This document shows, one piece after another, positions 1 to 10,620 of a stretch of 38,158 bases of DNA (its first letter is position 1; every line of letters starts with the position of its first letter). Under the pieces are notes generated by a model. It had not been told where the DNA came from, ran no database searches, and saw nothing but the letters and a program-made list of their open reading frames with translations. The position numbers and the translations under genes were made by a program. This DNA is from Prorocentrum cordatum (taxonomy: Eukaryota > Sar > Dinophyceae > Prorocentrales > Prorocentraceae), in the NCBI GenBank assembly GCA_963575745.1, contig CAUYUJ010017854.1, positions 184,218-222,375 on the forward strand, in the 5' to 3' direction.

Positions 1-67
1 GCTCAAGGAGACCCCGAGACAGCCCCAAACGCCTGCAAGACGGCCCAAGAGGCCCCCAAGACCAGAT
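1..67. repeat. CCAAGAGG-type degenerate repeat, cluster 1
   Basis: Short runs of CCAAGA, CAAGACGGCCCAAGAGG and similar recur with loose spacing. The same vocabulary returns at 360-545, 22715-23345, 24220-24460 and 36210-36620. No coding signal is seen. Confidence 0.6.
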
Positions 68-295
68 GCCTGCTAGATAGGGTCGGATAAGATGGGGTCG
101 GAGGATCGAGCCGCATCGCCGATACATTGGCGATGCATTGGCGATGTATGGGCGATGCATCATCGACGTCGGCGGTGCATCGGCGACGTCGGCGTGAAGC
201 AAATCGGGCTCCGCATCGAGCTTCATCGGCGATGCATCGGCGATGCGGCGCGACCCTCCGACCCCGTCTACTCCGACCCCATCTGGGAGGCCTAG
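68..295. mobile_element. Palindromic MITE-like element, copy 1
   Basis: The left end (GATGGGGTCGGAGGATCG region, about 80-115) and the right end (about 240-295) are inverted copies of each other. The interior is made of ATCGGCGATGCATCGGCGATG-like units. Two further copies lie at 1228-1456 and 28093-28270. There is no transposase, so it would be non-autonomous. MITE status is inferred from the inverted ends and the repeated copies. Confidence 0.6.
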
Positions 296-545
296 AAAGG
301 CGGCTCCAAGAGCGAGCGTGCCCAGACGGGGCACTCGAACGAACATTTCGAGCCCTCGGCCTCGAGCGCCTCACAAGAGGCCTAAAGAGGTTCGCAAGAA
401 GCCCCAAGAGGCCCACAAGAGGTCCCCAGGAATCCCGAAGAGGCCCCCACGAGGCTCCGAAGAGGCACCAAAGAGGCTCCCAAGATGCACCAAAATCCGT
501 CCCTAAAGGCCCCCGAGAGCCTCCCGAAGAGACCCACGAAGAATT
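296..545. repeat. CCAAGAGG-type degenerate repeat, cluster 2
   Basis: From about 360 the sequence is a loose series of CAAGAGGCC, CGAAGAGGC and CAAAGAGGCTCC units. Open frames here, such as an R/P/K-rich plus-strand frame, follow from the repeat and are not called as genes. Confidence 0.55.
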
Positions 546-570
546 GCTGAGGACTCTGGCCAACGTCAGA

Positions 571-627
<57 letters not shown>
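571..627. repeat. (GTC)n microsatellite
   Basis: About 19 uninterrupted GTC units. It is followed by CAGGGTCGGCGGC, which also follows the trinucleotide tract ending near 27720, so the tract may be part of a dispersed repeat. Confidence 0.9.
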
Positions 628-791
628 CCCCTCCAGGGTCGGCGGCACTGGCCGCAAATCCTTCGCAATCAGAATCGGCTCGACTTAGGTGCGGGCTGGA
701 CCCGATATCGAACCGGACCGATCGGATCGACATGGACCCTGCCAAACTGCTTTCTCAGCGACGCGTCCGCAGCGTTTGTTCCGTGGCAACT

Positions 792-1000
792 CATGGGAGC
801 CTCCCATACCATCTTGTCGGCTCTTGCGAATCGACGCTGATCGACGCGAAATAAAGCTGATCGATGCCACATCGACGCTCATCGACGCAAGCCAACGCTA
901 AATCGGCGCTACCTCATCGACTCCCAGACGCTGATCGACGCTAATCGACGCTAAAGACGGCATTGCGAGGGTATACAAGGCTCCCATATCGGCGGTGGAC
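792..1000 (+). repeat. Dispersed repeat R3, copy 1
   Basis: Begins GGGAGCCTCCCATACCATC and continues with ATCGACGCTGA-type units, then GAGGGTATACAAGGCTCCCAT. It matches 10468-10620 and 15781-16090 in the same orientation, including the opening GAGCCTC and the closing CCCAT region. No coding capacity is evident. Confidence 0.55.
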
Positions 1001-1227
1001 AAACCTCCTTTTAGTAGACCTTCCCTTAGTGAAAGCGGCCTGGGACCGAAACCGACGGACCTGGACCCGCAAAAATGACGGTCGCGACGCCCTCTCGCGA
1101 ACCGAAAACGGCCCATTCCTTCATCGACGTGTCAGGGTAGGAACTCTATCCACCTCCGAGCAAGGGGCACCGAGCGACGATCGGAGCATTTCTTTGCAGA
1201 TCGGTTCGTATTCCCTGCTTTGGTAGG
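1001..1227. other. No feature seen
   Basis: Mixed-composition sequence with no convincing gene or repeat. Confidence 0.4.
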
Positions 1228-1456
1228 GGCCTCCTTGATGGGGTCGGAGCAGATGGAATCGGAAGATCGCGCCGCATCGCCAACACGTCGGCAATACATC
1301 GGCGATGCACCGGCGAGGCACCGGCGATGCATCGGCGACGTCGGCGATGCATCGGCGACGCCGACGAGAAGCAAATCGGGCCGCACGTCGAGCCACATCG
1401 CCGATGCGGCGCGATCCTCCGACCCCGTCTACTCCGACCCCATCTGGGAGGCCTAG
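1228..1456. mobile_element. Palindromic MITE-like element, copy 2
   Basis: The left end GGCCTCCTTGATGGGGTCGG is the inverse of the right end, which closes CCCCATCTGGGAGGCC. The interior holds ATCGGCGATGCA-type units. The right 70 bp is almost identical to the right end of copy 1 (225-295), the clearest match within the family. Confidence 0.65.
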
Positions 1457-2844
1457 ATTCGGGCCCTAAGGCGATTCACCTCGCCAACATCGACACCCTC
1501 GCCCCAGCTGGGCAGAGCCTCGCAATCAGGAGTGTTGACATGGATGGATGTAATTTTCGCTCGCCGCTCGAGGCGAGCGAGGAACCACCACAAGAATAAG
1601 CGCGGGAACATCCTCAAGATGCCTGAACTCTTTCAAGGCTGGATGTGCTGAATCTTCCCTCCTCAAGAAAGGCGTAGTGCCGGCCAACGCCCACCTGCCC
1701 TCAGCGGAGCCGACCAATCCGAATGGGATGCGGAACCGAACAGCGGAATGTGGCCGGCCGAACCGACCCGCTGTTTGACTCGAACCGGACTGGCTGGACC
1801 GAACCGACTGCGGACTGACCAAAACCAGCCGCACCGAGCCGAACGCACGCTGGACCGGACCGAGCCGAACGTGGGCATGCTTGCAGCGCCCCGACTGTAC
1901 TTGGGGAGACCACTGCGCGCCTTCGTCCAGATAGCCGTCGTCTCGGAGGTAGGTGCGGGAGGTGCAGTCGGCCGCGGCGAGCGCGCGCCAAAAATACAGG
2001 AAGTGCACCTCCACGGAGGATGAGCATCGAGGAGGAGGAGGAGGAGGAAATGCGTCTCCCTGACTCCCTGGTCAGGTCTTCAGCCCGTCTGCGGCACTGG
2101 GCACACACGCATCCTGGGTAAGAAACAACGAGAGGGCTGAGTGTGTGAGTACTCAACACGGACAACTCTCTGCAGGATGATGGTCCTTCGACGCGGAAGT
2201 ACAACAACGCCTTTCGTAACAACCCCTTCTGTTCCACGGGCGAGAGGGATGAGCGGAGAAAACATGCGTGATCGCGAGGGCGAACATGGGAATGAGCAGA
2301 CAAAGGAGAAGGAGGTTGTCTCGAGCGCCCGCGGGACATCCCGCAGCAGAACGAGGTAAGACGGCCAGACGCGCAGTGCTTGCGGCCCAAAATTGGACTG
2401 AAAGAGAGCAGAAGATGAGAAACCTCCTGCTCCTGCTTCTGCTTCTCCACCTCTCCTCGTCCTCCTCCTGCACCTCCTCCGCCTCCTCGCCGTCCTCCTG
2501 GGTCTCTGGGGGCCCATTCGACGCCGCGCCCGGATCCGCCTCAAAATCTCGGCCAAAACGCGCAAGTGGAAAAGTCCAAAAAGGTCTATTCCGAGAGGAA
2601 GCAATGAACGAACGAACCTAGCGAAGGGGCAATTCTGGAAACTCTGAACCGAAAAAACTGTTGCCATCTCTCTGGGGGGCACATCTTTTACTTCCGCGCC
2701 GGCTTCCGCCAGCGGAGCTGCCGCCGCAGAAGCCTCCAGCGCGGCGACGCTCGACAACGATGCCGCCCGACGTGGGGAGAACGGCACACAATGGACGTGG
2801 GTGAGCGTTTCGACATTGGGCGAAGGAAGTTGTGTAGGGGGTGT
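1457..2844. other. Intergenic; no supported gene
   Basis: Around 1690-1875 there is a degenerate tandem of ACCGAACCGACTG-like units. A GAGGAGG tract lies at 2028-2047, and 2425-2500 is rich in CTCCTCCT. Long minus-strand frames exist (for example 1701-2450 and 2080-2787), but they are Arg/Ser-rich low-complexity translations with no domain I recognise. Confidence 0.4.
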
Positions 2845-3035
2845 CTGGCTCTGGAACTCTGCTTAGTGCGACTGTTTGCAGCAGTGCGTCCGATAGGGAA
2901 AGCTCCACCTGCTCGAAACAGGCGCCAAAAACAGCCAAGATCTAATTACTCCATGGGGTGGGGGGGAAGGGGGGGGGTGCGAGGGCCCGCGCCGATCGGC
3001 AAACCAATGAATAAAAAAACGATCACTAGGGTGAA
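2845..3035 (+). repeat. Dispersed repeat R4, copy 1
   Basis: Contains GCTCGAAACAGGCGCC, a G-rich stretch, then GCGCCGATCGGCAAA and AATGAATAAAAAAACGATCAC. A second copy in the same orientation lies at 14755-14935. Both copies differ by substitutions and small indels, so this is an old dispersed repeat. The conserved plus-frame peptide (APPARNRR) reflects DNA similarity and is not taken as evidence of a gene. Confidence 0.6.
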
Positions 3036-3217
3036 GCCGCGGCAGGACGCCACCTAGCCGAAACGCCAATCCGCCGCGTCAACCGACGCTGGCGGTTGGC
3101 GCGTCAGGCCGCGAGGCCCTGGCCGCGGCCGCGAGGCACGCGTGTGCGGTAGGCGGGCTGCAGGGCAGGCTCGGCGAGGGCGTCGCTGGAGCCCGAGGCA
3201 CTATGACCTCCATGGCT

Positions 3218-3902
3218 TCACGCAGTGCTTGGTGCGAACCACTGCTTCGAGTGATTTGATCTGCCTTCTCCCCCTCCCTGGGCAGTCTCCTTCAAATTGT
3301 CCGCCGTGTGCTTGGCTTTCCTCTTGACTGCCTCGGCCGCATTGGCCATCTCCTCGGCGTTTGCTTTTGCCTTGTGCGAGGCGTTCGCAGACTTCTCAGA
3401 ACTCTCGTGCGCTCGATCCGACAAACAAGACTCTTTCAACACACCCACGTCTTTGCGACCAGGCAAGCAATTGTCGCCAAGATGTATGCACTTTGAGTTC
3501 GCACTGCAATCTGCTAATCTGTGCTAGGCCACCGAGGGTACCACCAACACGCGTACGAAGAACACCACAACTTCGGAAGCTTGCAACTAGTTGCCAACAA
3601 CAGAACAGGGGAGTGCCTCCAGCAGGGGAATCTGATCCTAGACTTTGGTATCTGTGGTAATCTTTCGGCCACCTGGGAAGCCCGAATATTACCACCACCA
3701 CCGAGCTCGGGATCATTTCTCTCGGTGGAGGCACACCACCGACATTGGTGTTGGTGTCAACCTCTGGGCCTCCGACAACCGACGCTGCCGCCGGCTTCTT
3801 CTCAAAGGCACCTGTCGGGCTGTCGGGCAGGTTGATCGCGCGTTCTGGCGGGCAGGGCGGCCGCGCGTTCAACCTCTCAAGCCGCCGCGTGAGCCACACC
3901 GG
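3218..3902 (-). CDS. Two-exon gene model: Cys-motif plus Ala/Lys-rich helical protein (partial, unidentified)
   Basis: On the minus strand, a 3902-3673 exon (opened by CTGTAG, with a pyrimidine-rich stretch upstream) joins in frame to a 3503-3218 exon. The 169-nt intron between them (3672-3504) has canonical GT and AG ends. The joined product reads through SANSKCIHLGDNCLP, then a charged Ala/Lys/Glu segment (SANASHKAKANAEEMANAAE). The first part resembles a Cys motif (C-x-L-x-D-x-C-x-P) that I recall from many dinoflagellate predicted proteins. The second part looks like the amphipathic helices of LEA-type or coiled-coil proteins. The ends are uncertain: a GC donor is possible at 3264, otherwise the frame stops at 3218. 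No start codon was identified, so this is probably a gene fragment. The function is unknown. Confidence 0.35.
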
Positions 3903-4176
3903 CTACAGAGACCGACTAGACAGGGGTGAGGATGAGCACGAGGACGAATAAGCGGAGGGAGGCGAAGAGGGGTGGACGCCACTTCGCCGGCAAATAATTT
4001 GTCCAACAGGGAAGCCCGATCACCGCGCAATCAAAGTCTTACTGTAGTTAAATGACATATTTGAGTCGTAGGGGGGCGCTCGATTCTCTGTCCACGACAA
4101 ATCTTGATCACAAACCAATCCCTTACTTCAACGCGCCACATTCGAAGCCACTCCCTAGCCGAACACGTTCTTTACT

Positions 4177-4560
4177 TCAACTCGTGGACTGTACTTGGCC
4201 TACCTCTTCACATTTTCTCGGAGGCACAGATCCCACGTATGGGGCCAAAGCCATACGCTGGGTAGGTGTTGTTGATTTGTTCGTAAGCCATGCCGCACTG
4301 CCCAACTGATCCAAGTATGCTGGTGCCTTGTTGTGAAGGTGATAGAAAAGGAGAAGGATTGTATATCTGCGCCATGCCTGTCCTAACCACTGCTTTCAAC
4401 AATCGGTCGTAGAAAGAGGGGACCAGGGCCTGTTCGTCGTACGCCTTCAGCATGTGCTGGAACAAGGGCGCTCCCAATTCGAACGGTGCCCAAACGGTAG
4501 AATCCTCACCAGCTTCGCCGAAGCACGCCGAAGAGGAATGCGTGACGCAATCCATGCTGC
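4177..4560 (-). CDS. Unidentified coding segment (possible C-terminal exons)
   Basis: The minus strand from about 4530 downward encodes a protein-like stretch containing APLFQHMLKAYDEQALVPSF and YDRLLKAV, with high G+C at third codon positions. After YDRLLKAV there are two readings. The frame can stay open through GQCGMAYEQINNTYPAYG to a stop at about 4205. Alternatively, a 61-nt GT-AG intron (4387-4327, with a pyrimidine-rich 3' half and low third-position G+C) is removed, giving YDRLLKAV-APAYLDQLGSAA and a stop at 4177-4179. The second reading fits the composition change better. Upstream (4556-4640) lies a CTG/CTCCTG-rich tract, so the 5' boundary is unclear. I do not recognise the family. 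It lies upstream of the 3218-3902 model on the same strand, but nothing shows that they form one gene. Confidence 0.3.
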
Positions 4561-4879
4561 TCTGGCTCCTCCTGCCCGTGCTGCTCCTGCTCTTCCTGCC
4601 TCTGCTCCTCCTGCCACTCGAGGAGGTGCTGTATGCTCTGGGCCGGGGCCCACGCTCCCCATCTCGGAGGAGTGCTGGTTGAGACACTGGCAGCCCTCCG
4701 GAGCCAAGAATGCACAAGGATCGCAACCATCGCGTAACGACATCAGCTGCACCAGGCGAGACACACGACGTGTGTTCAGGGGGTGGGGGCAGAGCGGCCG
4801 TTACCCTCTCTCTCACACACAGGCGCACTCAAGACTGAAGAAAAAACATGCCTGCGCTGTTCACGTCTGCAAGGGCTAG

Positions 4880-5400
4880 CCGGGTACGCCAGGGGGGGCC
4901 CCACGGACCACTGCCAGGGAGCTCTCTGACAACGGCCAGGGGGCCCTGACACTGCCCCGCGGGTCTCACGGACATTGGCACAGGAACTTCCTGACGACGT
5001 CATGGGGAACCACCTCGTGGGACCGCTAAAGTTGCGACCGGGTGCTGAGGGTTGACGCGGACGCAGGGGTGGGTGCCCAGGAAGGGCGCCTAACTGACAC
5101 TCCACTGGCACCCGACTGACACTCAACTTACACCCAACTGACACTCTACTTGCATACGGCTGACACTCCACACTGCTGGCGCTCCACTGACATCGTTATC
5201 AGTGCTCCCCCTGAAGCGTTGCCAGTGCCCCCCCCATGGCGTTGTCAGGGGTCTCCTCCTGGCCGTTGTCAGTGTCCCCCCCTGGCCGATATCAGCAGGC
5301 CCCCCTTGGCGTTGGGGCCCCCTGGTCGTTGTGATTCAGCCTTGTGGCGGTTGTCAATACTCGTCTGGCCGTTGTCAGTCGAAAATGGGCCCCAAAGGCC
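4880..5400. repeat. Inverted and tandem repeats built on CTGACAACGGCCAGG
   Basis: The left part (about 4890-4960) carries CTGACAACGGCCAGGGGG. The right part (about 5215-5390) carries the reverse complement, CTGGCCGTTGTCAG, several times. Between them (5090-5195) is a short tandem of CTGACACTCCACT-like units. The whole is a loose palindrome that could fold, with no gene in it. Confidence 0.5.
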
Positions 5401-6189
5401 CCCTAGAGCATCCCAAGATATTCTGAATAATGGCATCTAGGATGGCCCCCAAAGGCTTCAAGAGACCTCCCATGTGCTCCGATATGCCCCTGAAGTGATA
5501 TTGTTTTAGGGCTGTTCGGGCTGATGCATGTTCTTGGGCTGTTCGGACGAGACGGGGTGGGCAAGACCTGGTCTCAGTGGGACGGGGGCCGCGACTGTCA
5601 GCGGGATCGCACGACCTGGGACGAGGGGGACTCAGCCAGGAGCGCCTCCGACTGGAGACTGGGACGAGCGCCAGGATCGTCGGCTGCACCGGACCCCCAG
5701 GTCCAGCATCCAGTGGTCACCGCGGTATTCTCTCTCAGAGAAGAAGACTGAGACATGGGCAGAGGTGGTCAACCGCCTCCAGGGATCGTGCGGCGCACTC
5801 TCTGTGGAAGGATGGGGACAAGGCCTGTGGCTGGCGTGATGGGAACGGCCGTGGCAAAAGGCACCTATAACCCCAGAGGCCAGGCAGAGTCCTGTGGGAC
5901 CTTCGTGGCTGGGCCTGCCAGCGTCGGCTGCGACGTCCGCCGCCTCTGCAGCAGTCGGCCACTGGACGTTGACTGGGGCACACGTCTGGCGGTTGTAGCA
6001 AGCCGCCAGGGGCAGACGGCAGGCCCAGGGCAGGGAGGCAAACGGTATGGCCTGCAGGAGGCCAGTCCCGACCGCGAGGGTGCTATAGTGCTGGAAGCCC
6101 CGTGGATAGCGGGATGCCCTGCGGGCACTCCCGTCGCCCCGGAACCTACGACGGCATGTGTTCGCACAGCCCAAGTGACCCGCTCGTTG
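5401..6189. other. Intergenic; no supported gene
   Basis: At 5385-5480 there is another short CCAAAGG/CCAAGA patch, and GGGCTGTTCGG recurs at 5510-5545. Open frames on both strands overlap one another and show no recognisable domain. Confidence 0.35.
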
Positions 6190-6500
6190 TCTCCACCAGT
6201 CTGCGCACCAGTCAGGACCAGTTCGGTGCTTCCGTCCGACTGGCTACCTTCATGACTGCGGTGTGCCTTCCAACCCAAGAAGCTCCCCCACCTTTTTTCC
6301 ACCTGTGCGCGCACCAATTCGGTGTTTCGGTGTACCTGGCTACTTTGATGACCGCGGTGTGCCTTCCAACCCAAGAGGCTCTGCGCTTCAGTTGGGTGCT
6401 TCCGTGATACCTGGCGGCTCCGCTGTTGGCCGCTGCGGCTTCTTGCCAACCCAGGAGGGCGTCGCCCACTGCTCTTCCACCAGTCTGCGCACCAGTTAGG
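6190..6500. repeat. Minisatellite, about three units of 80-95 bp
   Basis: CCTTCCAACCCAAGA recurs at about 6266 and 6361, and a variant CTTGCCAACCCAGGA at about 6443. CACCAGTCTGCGCACCAGT appears at both edges. On the minus strand each unit reads SWVGRHTAV followed by a Trp/Cys-containing segment. The units diverge and change length, so I treat this as a decayed tandem repeat and not as a protein-coding repeat. Confidence 0.55.
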
Positions 6501-7450
6501 TGCCTCCCCCGCCGCGCCCCTCGGCGCGCCCGCCGCCCTGGCTCCTGCGCACCGCCCAACCCGGGCGGTACGCACAGGTGCCTGGCCGGCCCCCGACCTC
6601 GCCGCTGGGCACCTGGCCTTGCAGCTCCCCCCCGCCCCGTGCGCGCCATCTTTTCGGGTGGCGTGCCACCTCCGGCACGCCCGCGCCCTCTGGCCTTGCG
6701 CTGCCGCCCGCCCGTCCCCTGGCTCCGCACCCCCCTCGGCGGCGCCACACATTTGCTCACCGCCCCTCGCCGAGCGAGCTGCGCGCCGAACGGGCCGCGC
6801 GCCGAGCCGTTCCTGCCGTTGTTGCCGTTTGCAGCCCCGCTGGCTTACAAGGGGTCGCGTCCTTGTTTGTAACGTGTACTGCCCCACTTGGGGGTCTCCG
6901 TCGTTGTGGTTCACATCCCGCTTTGCTTCCCTGGTGGCTACTGCGCGGCGCTCGTCCCGGACGGCTCCGCATTTTTTGCTGCTCCCACTCCGCGTGGGAT
7001 CCCCGCCCGTGCGCCCTTGCACACGGCTGCGCCAAGTCCCTGGTTGTGATGCCGTGCACCAACCTCTGGATGGTGTCGATTCTGCCCTCCTCCCTCGCCT
7101 GGGTTACGCGCCGGGCCGTCCCCTGCCGGCGCCTGCACCCGCAACCCGAGTTTTACAGGTGGTCTTGCCCCTGTCCGCAACTCTCGCTGCCCCACTTTGG
7201 GCCGCCGCCGTTGCGGCTCGGCTTTCGTTTTTGCCCATCGGCGTCTTCGGACTGCCCCTGACGTGCCCGCCCCCCCTGTTCCCTTCGTGGCAGCCCCGCC
7301 CGTGCGCCACTTGCAAAAGGGGCCGCGTGCTCCCTAGCTGAGATGCCGTGCAGTGGTTTCGGGATGGCGAAGTTTCTTCTCAGGCTGCCTCTATCCTTGC
7401 ACCGCGCCCTTGAGTCTGTCGCGGGTGGCAGGTCCACAAATAGGCGTGGA
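6501..7450. repeat. GC-rich region with an approximately 300-bp diverged duplication
   Basis: GCCCCACTTGGGGGTCTCCG (about 6881) and GCCCCACTTTGGGCCGCCG (about 7190) begin two related blocks. Both later contain CCCGCCCGTGCGCC and GATGCCGTGCA. The upstream part (6500-6790) is C-rich. No gene was recognised on either strand. Confidence 0.4.
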
Positions 7451-7554
7451 CGTCACGACGGATGGCCATGTGTACTCTATCGGGCGCTTGAGCCGCCAAT
7501 TCCATCTTGATGGAATAATGTGACCGCCAACTTTATCTTACTGAGAGGATTTGG

Positions 7555-7755
7555 TCGTCGAGTCTCCGAATTGACGAACCCCTTTGCGGTCTCCTTCCGG
7601 GTTGACGAACCCCCTGGACGGCCCCCTTCCGAAATGAAGAGACCCCTGACGGCCTCCTTCCAGAATGGCGAGCCCCCTTGACGGCCTGTGGGGTGACGAA
7701 CCCCCGTGACGGCCTCTTTCCGAATTGACGACCCCCTTTGACGGCCCCCCATCGC
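7555..7755. repeat. Minisatellite with TTGACGAACCCCC core
   Basis: Five to six units of about 35 bp, each close to TTCCGAATTGACGAACCCCC followed by TTGACGGCC and pyrimidines. The units differ by substitutions and small indels. Confidence 0.65.
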
Positions 7756-7970
7756 CGCACCGTCCGTCTTGACGAACAAAGCGTCGGGGCAGAACTGATG
7801 TTTGAAAACGAACTCGGTGTTGACGAACAAAATGCCAGGGCCGAGTTGACTGCTCCTCTCGTTTTGACGAACGAAGTGCTGGAGCTGAATTGACGATTGC
7901 TTTCGCGTTAACGAACGTGGTCTTGGGGCCGAATTGACGGCTGAAGTGTCCGGGCCGAGTTGACGACCGT
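7756..7970. repeat. Second TTGACGAAC array with longer unit
   Basis: The motif TTGACGAACAAAGTG, or close variants, recurs about every 50 bp together with GGGGCCGAATTGACG. It abuts the 7555-7755 array and shares the TTGACGAAC core, so the two probably have a common origin. Confidence 0.5.
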
Positions 7971-8920
7971 TGGAGGCGCTTCTCCAGGCATGCGCCGTCT
8001 CAGCCACTGGGCTGGACTCAACCGCGCCCCGCGGCGTGCCGCCGATTCCCACGCCGCTGCCTCCACCCGCCTGGAACTCCGGTTCTCCGGCCGCCTGCTG
8101 CTTCCGCTCCCCCACTTGCCGGGCCCCGCCCGCACTGCGTCTGCTGGCCCCTCCCCTGGGTGCTCCGCGACGCCGCCCCGCGGCTGCTGCCGCGGGCTGC
8201 CCTTCAGCCCAACCGCCCCCCGCGCGTTCGCTGCAACCCCGCTGCGTGCGAGTGCCCCTGCACCCGGCCCCCCCACTCCGCGGCCGCCCTATCGCCTTCC
8301 TCCCCCACTAGCATGCAGGCTAATTCGCGACGCCGTGCCCCGGTCTCGCCCAGACGCTCGTGCGGATTGCCTCTGCCGCGCTGCGACGACAGAAGTTTCT
8401 GTTTGACTGGTGCCCGCCCTTGTGTTTCACGTGATTTGCCCCCCCACTATGGACTCTGCTCAGGACGACCCGTCTTGACCTCGTTCCTGGATGGTCTGGC
8501 CGGGACTCGGATACGACAAGCGCCAAAAACCAAAATCGTTCGTCCTCTTTTGGTCACTGCGAACCGCTGCCTGAGCTCAGCCGGGAATCCTGGGGCAAGC
8601 CCCGCCGCGAACGCCGCCCAATTGGCCAGGCCGAGCGCTCATCCGCCATCCCGCCCGTCCTTCTTCGGGCCGCCACTGCTCGATGGTACCCCCCCGACCC
8701 CTCGCACACCTCCGACGGCATGAGGACAAAAAAACACCGACCGCCAGTTTTCGGCAACTGGTGCCGAAAAAGACCTGCGAAAGGGTGCCAAGGGTGCCGA
8801 AAAAAGACCTGCGACAAACAATTGGTCCCGAGGATGGCGTCGAGAGGTTCGGGAGGCCACGTCGTGAAAAAAACACGGCGCGGGAGGTCTTGGACCGTTT
8901 TCCCCTCATTCTCTTTCTTC
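7971..8920. other. GC-rich intergenic sequence; no supported gene
   Basis: Strongly C-rich to about 8300. Around 8750-8830 there is a small duplication containing GTGCCGAAAAAGACCTGCGA. No domain or splice-supported exon was recognised. Confidence 0.35.
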
Positions 8921-8972
8921 CTCCTCCTCCTCCTCCTCCTCCTCCTCCTCCTCCTCCTCTTCCTCCTCCCCA
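8921..8972. repeat. (CTC)n microsatellite
   Basis: CTCCTC units, nearly perfect, with one TTC interruption near the end. Confidence 0.85.
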
Positions 8973-9924
8973 TCCCAGGCACCTGTGCCGCTGGGCCCCC
9001 TTCCCAGGTAAAGAGGCGGGTAGCGGCCCCATCGTCACCCCGCCCGTGCCTGTCCGAGGGCCGTGCGCAACCGCGGTGCTCGGCAGCGGGCGGGCGGGGG
9101 CGAGCCTCTTCCGCCTCGCCGCCTGCTTCGCCCCTGCCCCTCCTGCCCCCACGGCCCGGGCCCCCCGCCCGGGGCGAGCCGTGGGGGCAGGCCGGTCTCC
9201 GCGGGAGCGGCGCCCTGCTGCCCCCAGGTGCCCGCCGCCCCGGCGTCGTCGGCTCGCGCGGCGCGCCAAGGTGCGCGCCGCTCGGGTCTGCGAGCGTGCG
9301 GGGAGGAGCCCGCCGTGGCTTCTGCTCTGAGGGTGGCCGCCGTGCTCGGGTGCCACGGGGGAGGGGCCCGCCCTGGCTTTTGCGCCAAGGGTAAGCGCTG
9401 CGCTCTGTTGGAATCCTGCGATGGCGGGAACCTTTGCACTCTGATCCTCCTCCCCCTCCTCATCCTCCTGCCCATCCTCCCCTCGCCCCGCCCGCTCAGA
9501 GCCTCTCACTCTTTCCCGACTCTCGTCTTGTTGTCCTCCCCCTCCCTCTCCCGCCCCCCCCCCCCTCCCCTCTCTCTCCCCCCAGCCTCCCCTCCCCCTC
9601 CTCCCCTTCCCCCCCCATCCTCCCCTTCCCCCCCCACACCTTCCCTTCCAGCCCCTCCCGTCCATCCAGCCTCGCTGTCTGCCCTCCAGCCTCGCGCCTC
9701 GCCCCGCCCCTCCTACGCAGGCCGCGGGCGCGCACGGGCGCGAGTCGCCCATCATCGCCCCTGCCCCGCCTCCGCCCAGTGAGAAGGCTGGTCGCGAGCA
9801 CCCCGTGGTGCGAAGAGGGGACTCGGGGGTCTCTGAGGGTCGGCGGGTCCAGAGGAACTGTTGCCACGAGAGATGGGGCGAGGTGCTGGTTCTGAACAAG
9901 TCCTGGACCCCGGTTCGGTCAGAG
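8973..9924. other. C-rich intergenic DNA; no supported gene
   Basis: Very high G+C, with poly-C/CCT-rich sequence at 9430-9670. Pro/Arg/Gly-rich frames on both strands are low-complexity artefacts. Confidence 0.4.
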
Positions 9925-10072
9925 TTAGGTCGGGCGTGTCCCCCTACAGGGGGATTTTGGGCGAAATTCCAGACATATTCAAAACATAATGCAAAATAAT
10001 GAAAAATACCCCAAAACGTCCTTTTGGACTGTTTTTGAATAGTTCCCCTGTAGAGGGACAGGCCCGATTTAA
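9925..10072. mobile_element. MITE-like element with TTAA-type inverted ends, copy 1
   Basis: The left end TTAGGTCGGGCGTGTCCCCC and the right end are inverted repeats: the right end's reverse complement begins TTAAATCGGGCCTGTCCC. They enclose an A-rich core of about 90 bp. A second copy is at 14235-14399. There is no ORF, so it would be non-autonomous. The TTA/TTAA at both edges suggests a TTAA target, but the ends are slightly mutated. Confidence 0.65.
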
Positions 10073-10293
10073 GGTTAGAGGCGGCCTGGGGGTCTCACCT
10101 GGTTGGGGCCCGAGCAAATCCCCTCCTGCTGGCCAGAATCAGTGCTGGGCCACCTCAGGACCCCCCAGGCGGCTCCAGGTTGCTGGTGTACGCTGACTCC
10201 TTCTGGCTTTGACGGCCACGCATCCCCAACTCGGGGGTGGTTTGGTGGGGCTGAGATGCCATGGCCCGGGGGGACTGGGGACACATAAAATAT

Positions 10294-10320
10294 TGTCGTC
10301 GTCGTCGTCGCCGCCGCCGC
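10294..10320. repeat. (GTC)n(GCC)n microsatellite
   Basis: Short run of GTC units passing into GCC units. Confidence 0.75.
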
Positions 10321-10467
10321 CAGAGACGCTCCGGCGGTGCGCTCCTGCTCAAGCCTCCGCCGCACCACGGTGGCGATGGCCTCGCCCCGCCGGCGGGCAC
10401 CGCGGGAAGGGCGGGGAGGCGGTGCGCACAAGGGCGGCTCTCCCTCGCGCTCTGCTGCGGCTGCTCG

Positions 10468-10620
10468 TGGGAGCCTCCCGTGCCATCCTGTTGGCCCCTG
10501 CGGAGCGACGCTGAAGCGAAGCTGAATCGACGCCAACTCGGCGCTAGCTCCTCGACTGCCAGACGCTAGTGCACTCGAAAGGCAGACTTACAAGGGTACA
10601 CGAGGCCATCCATGATTTGC
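10468..10620 (+). repeat. Dispersed repeat R3, copy 2
   Basis: Begins GGGAGCCTCCCGTGCCATCC. It continues with AATCGACGCC units, then AGTGCACTCGAAAGG, then CCATGATTTGCT. Orientation and order are the same as in the copies at 792-1000 and 15781-16090. Confidence 0.55.
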
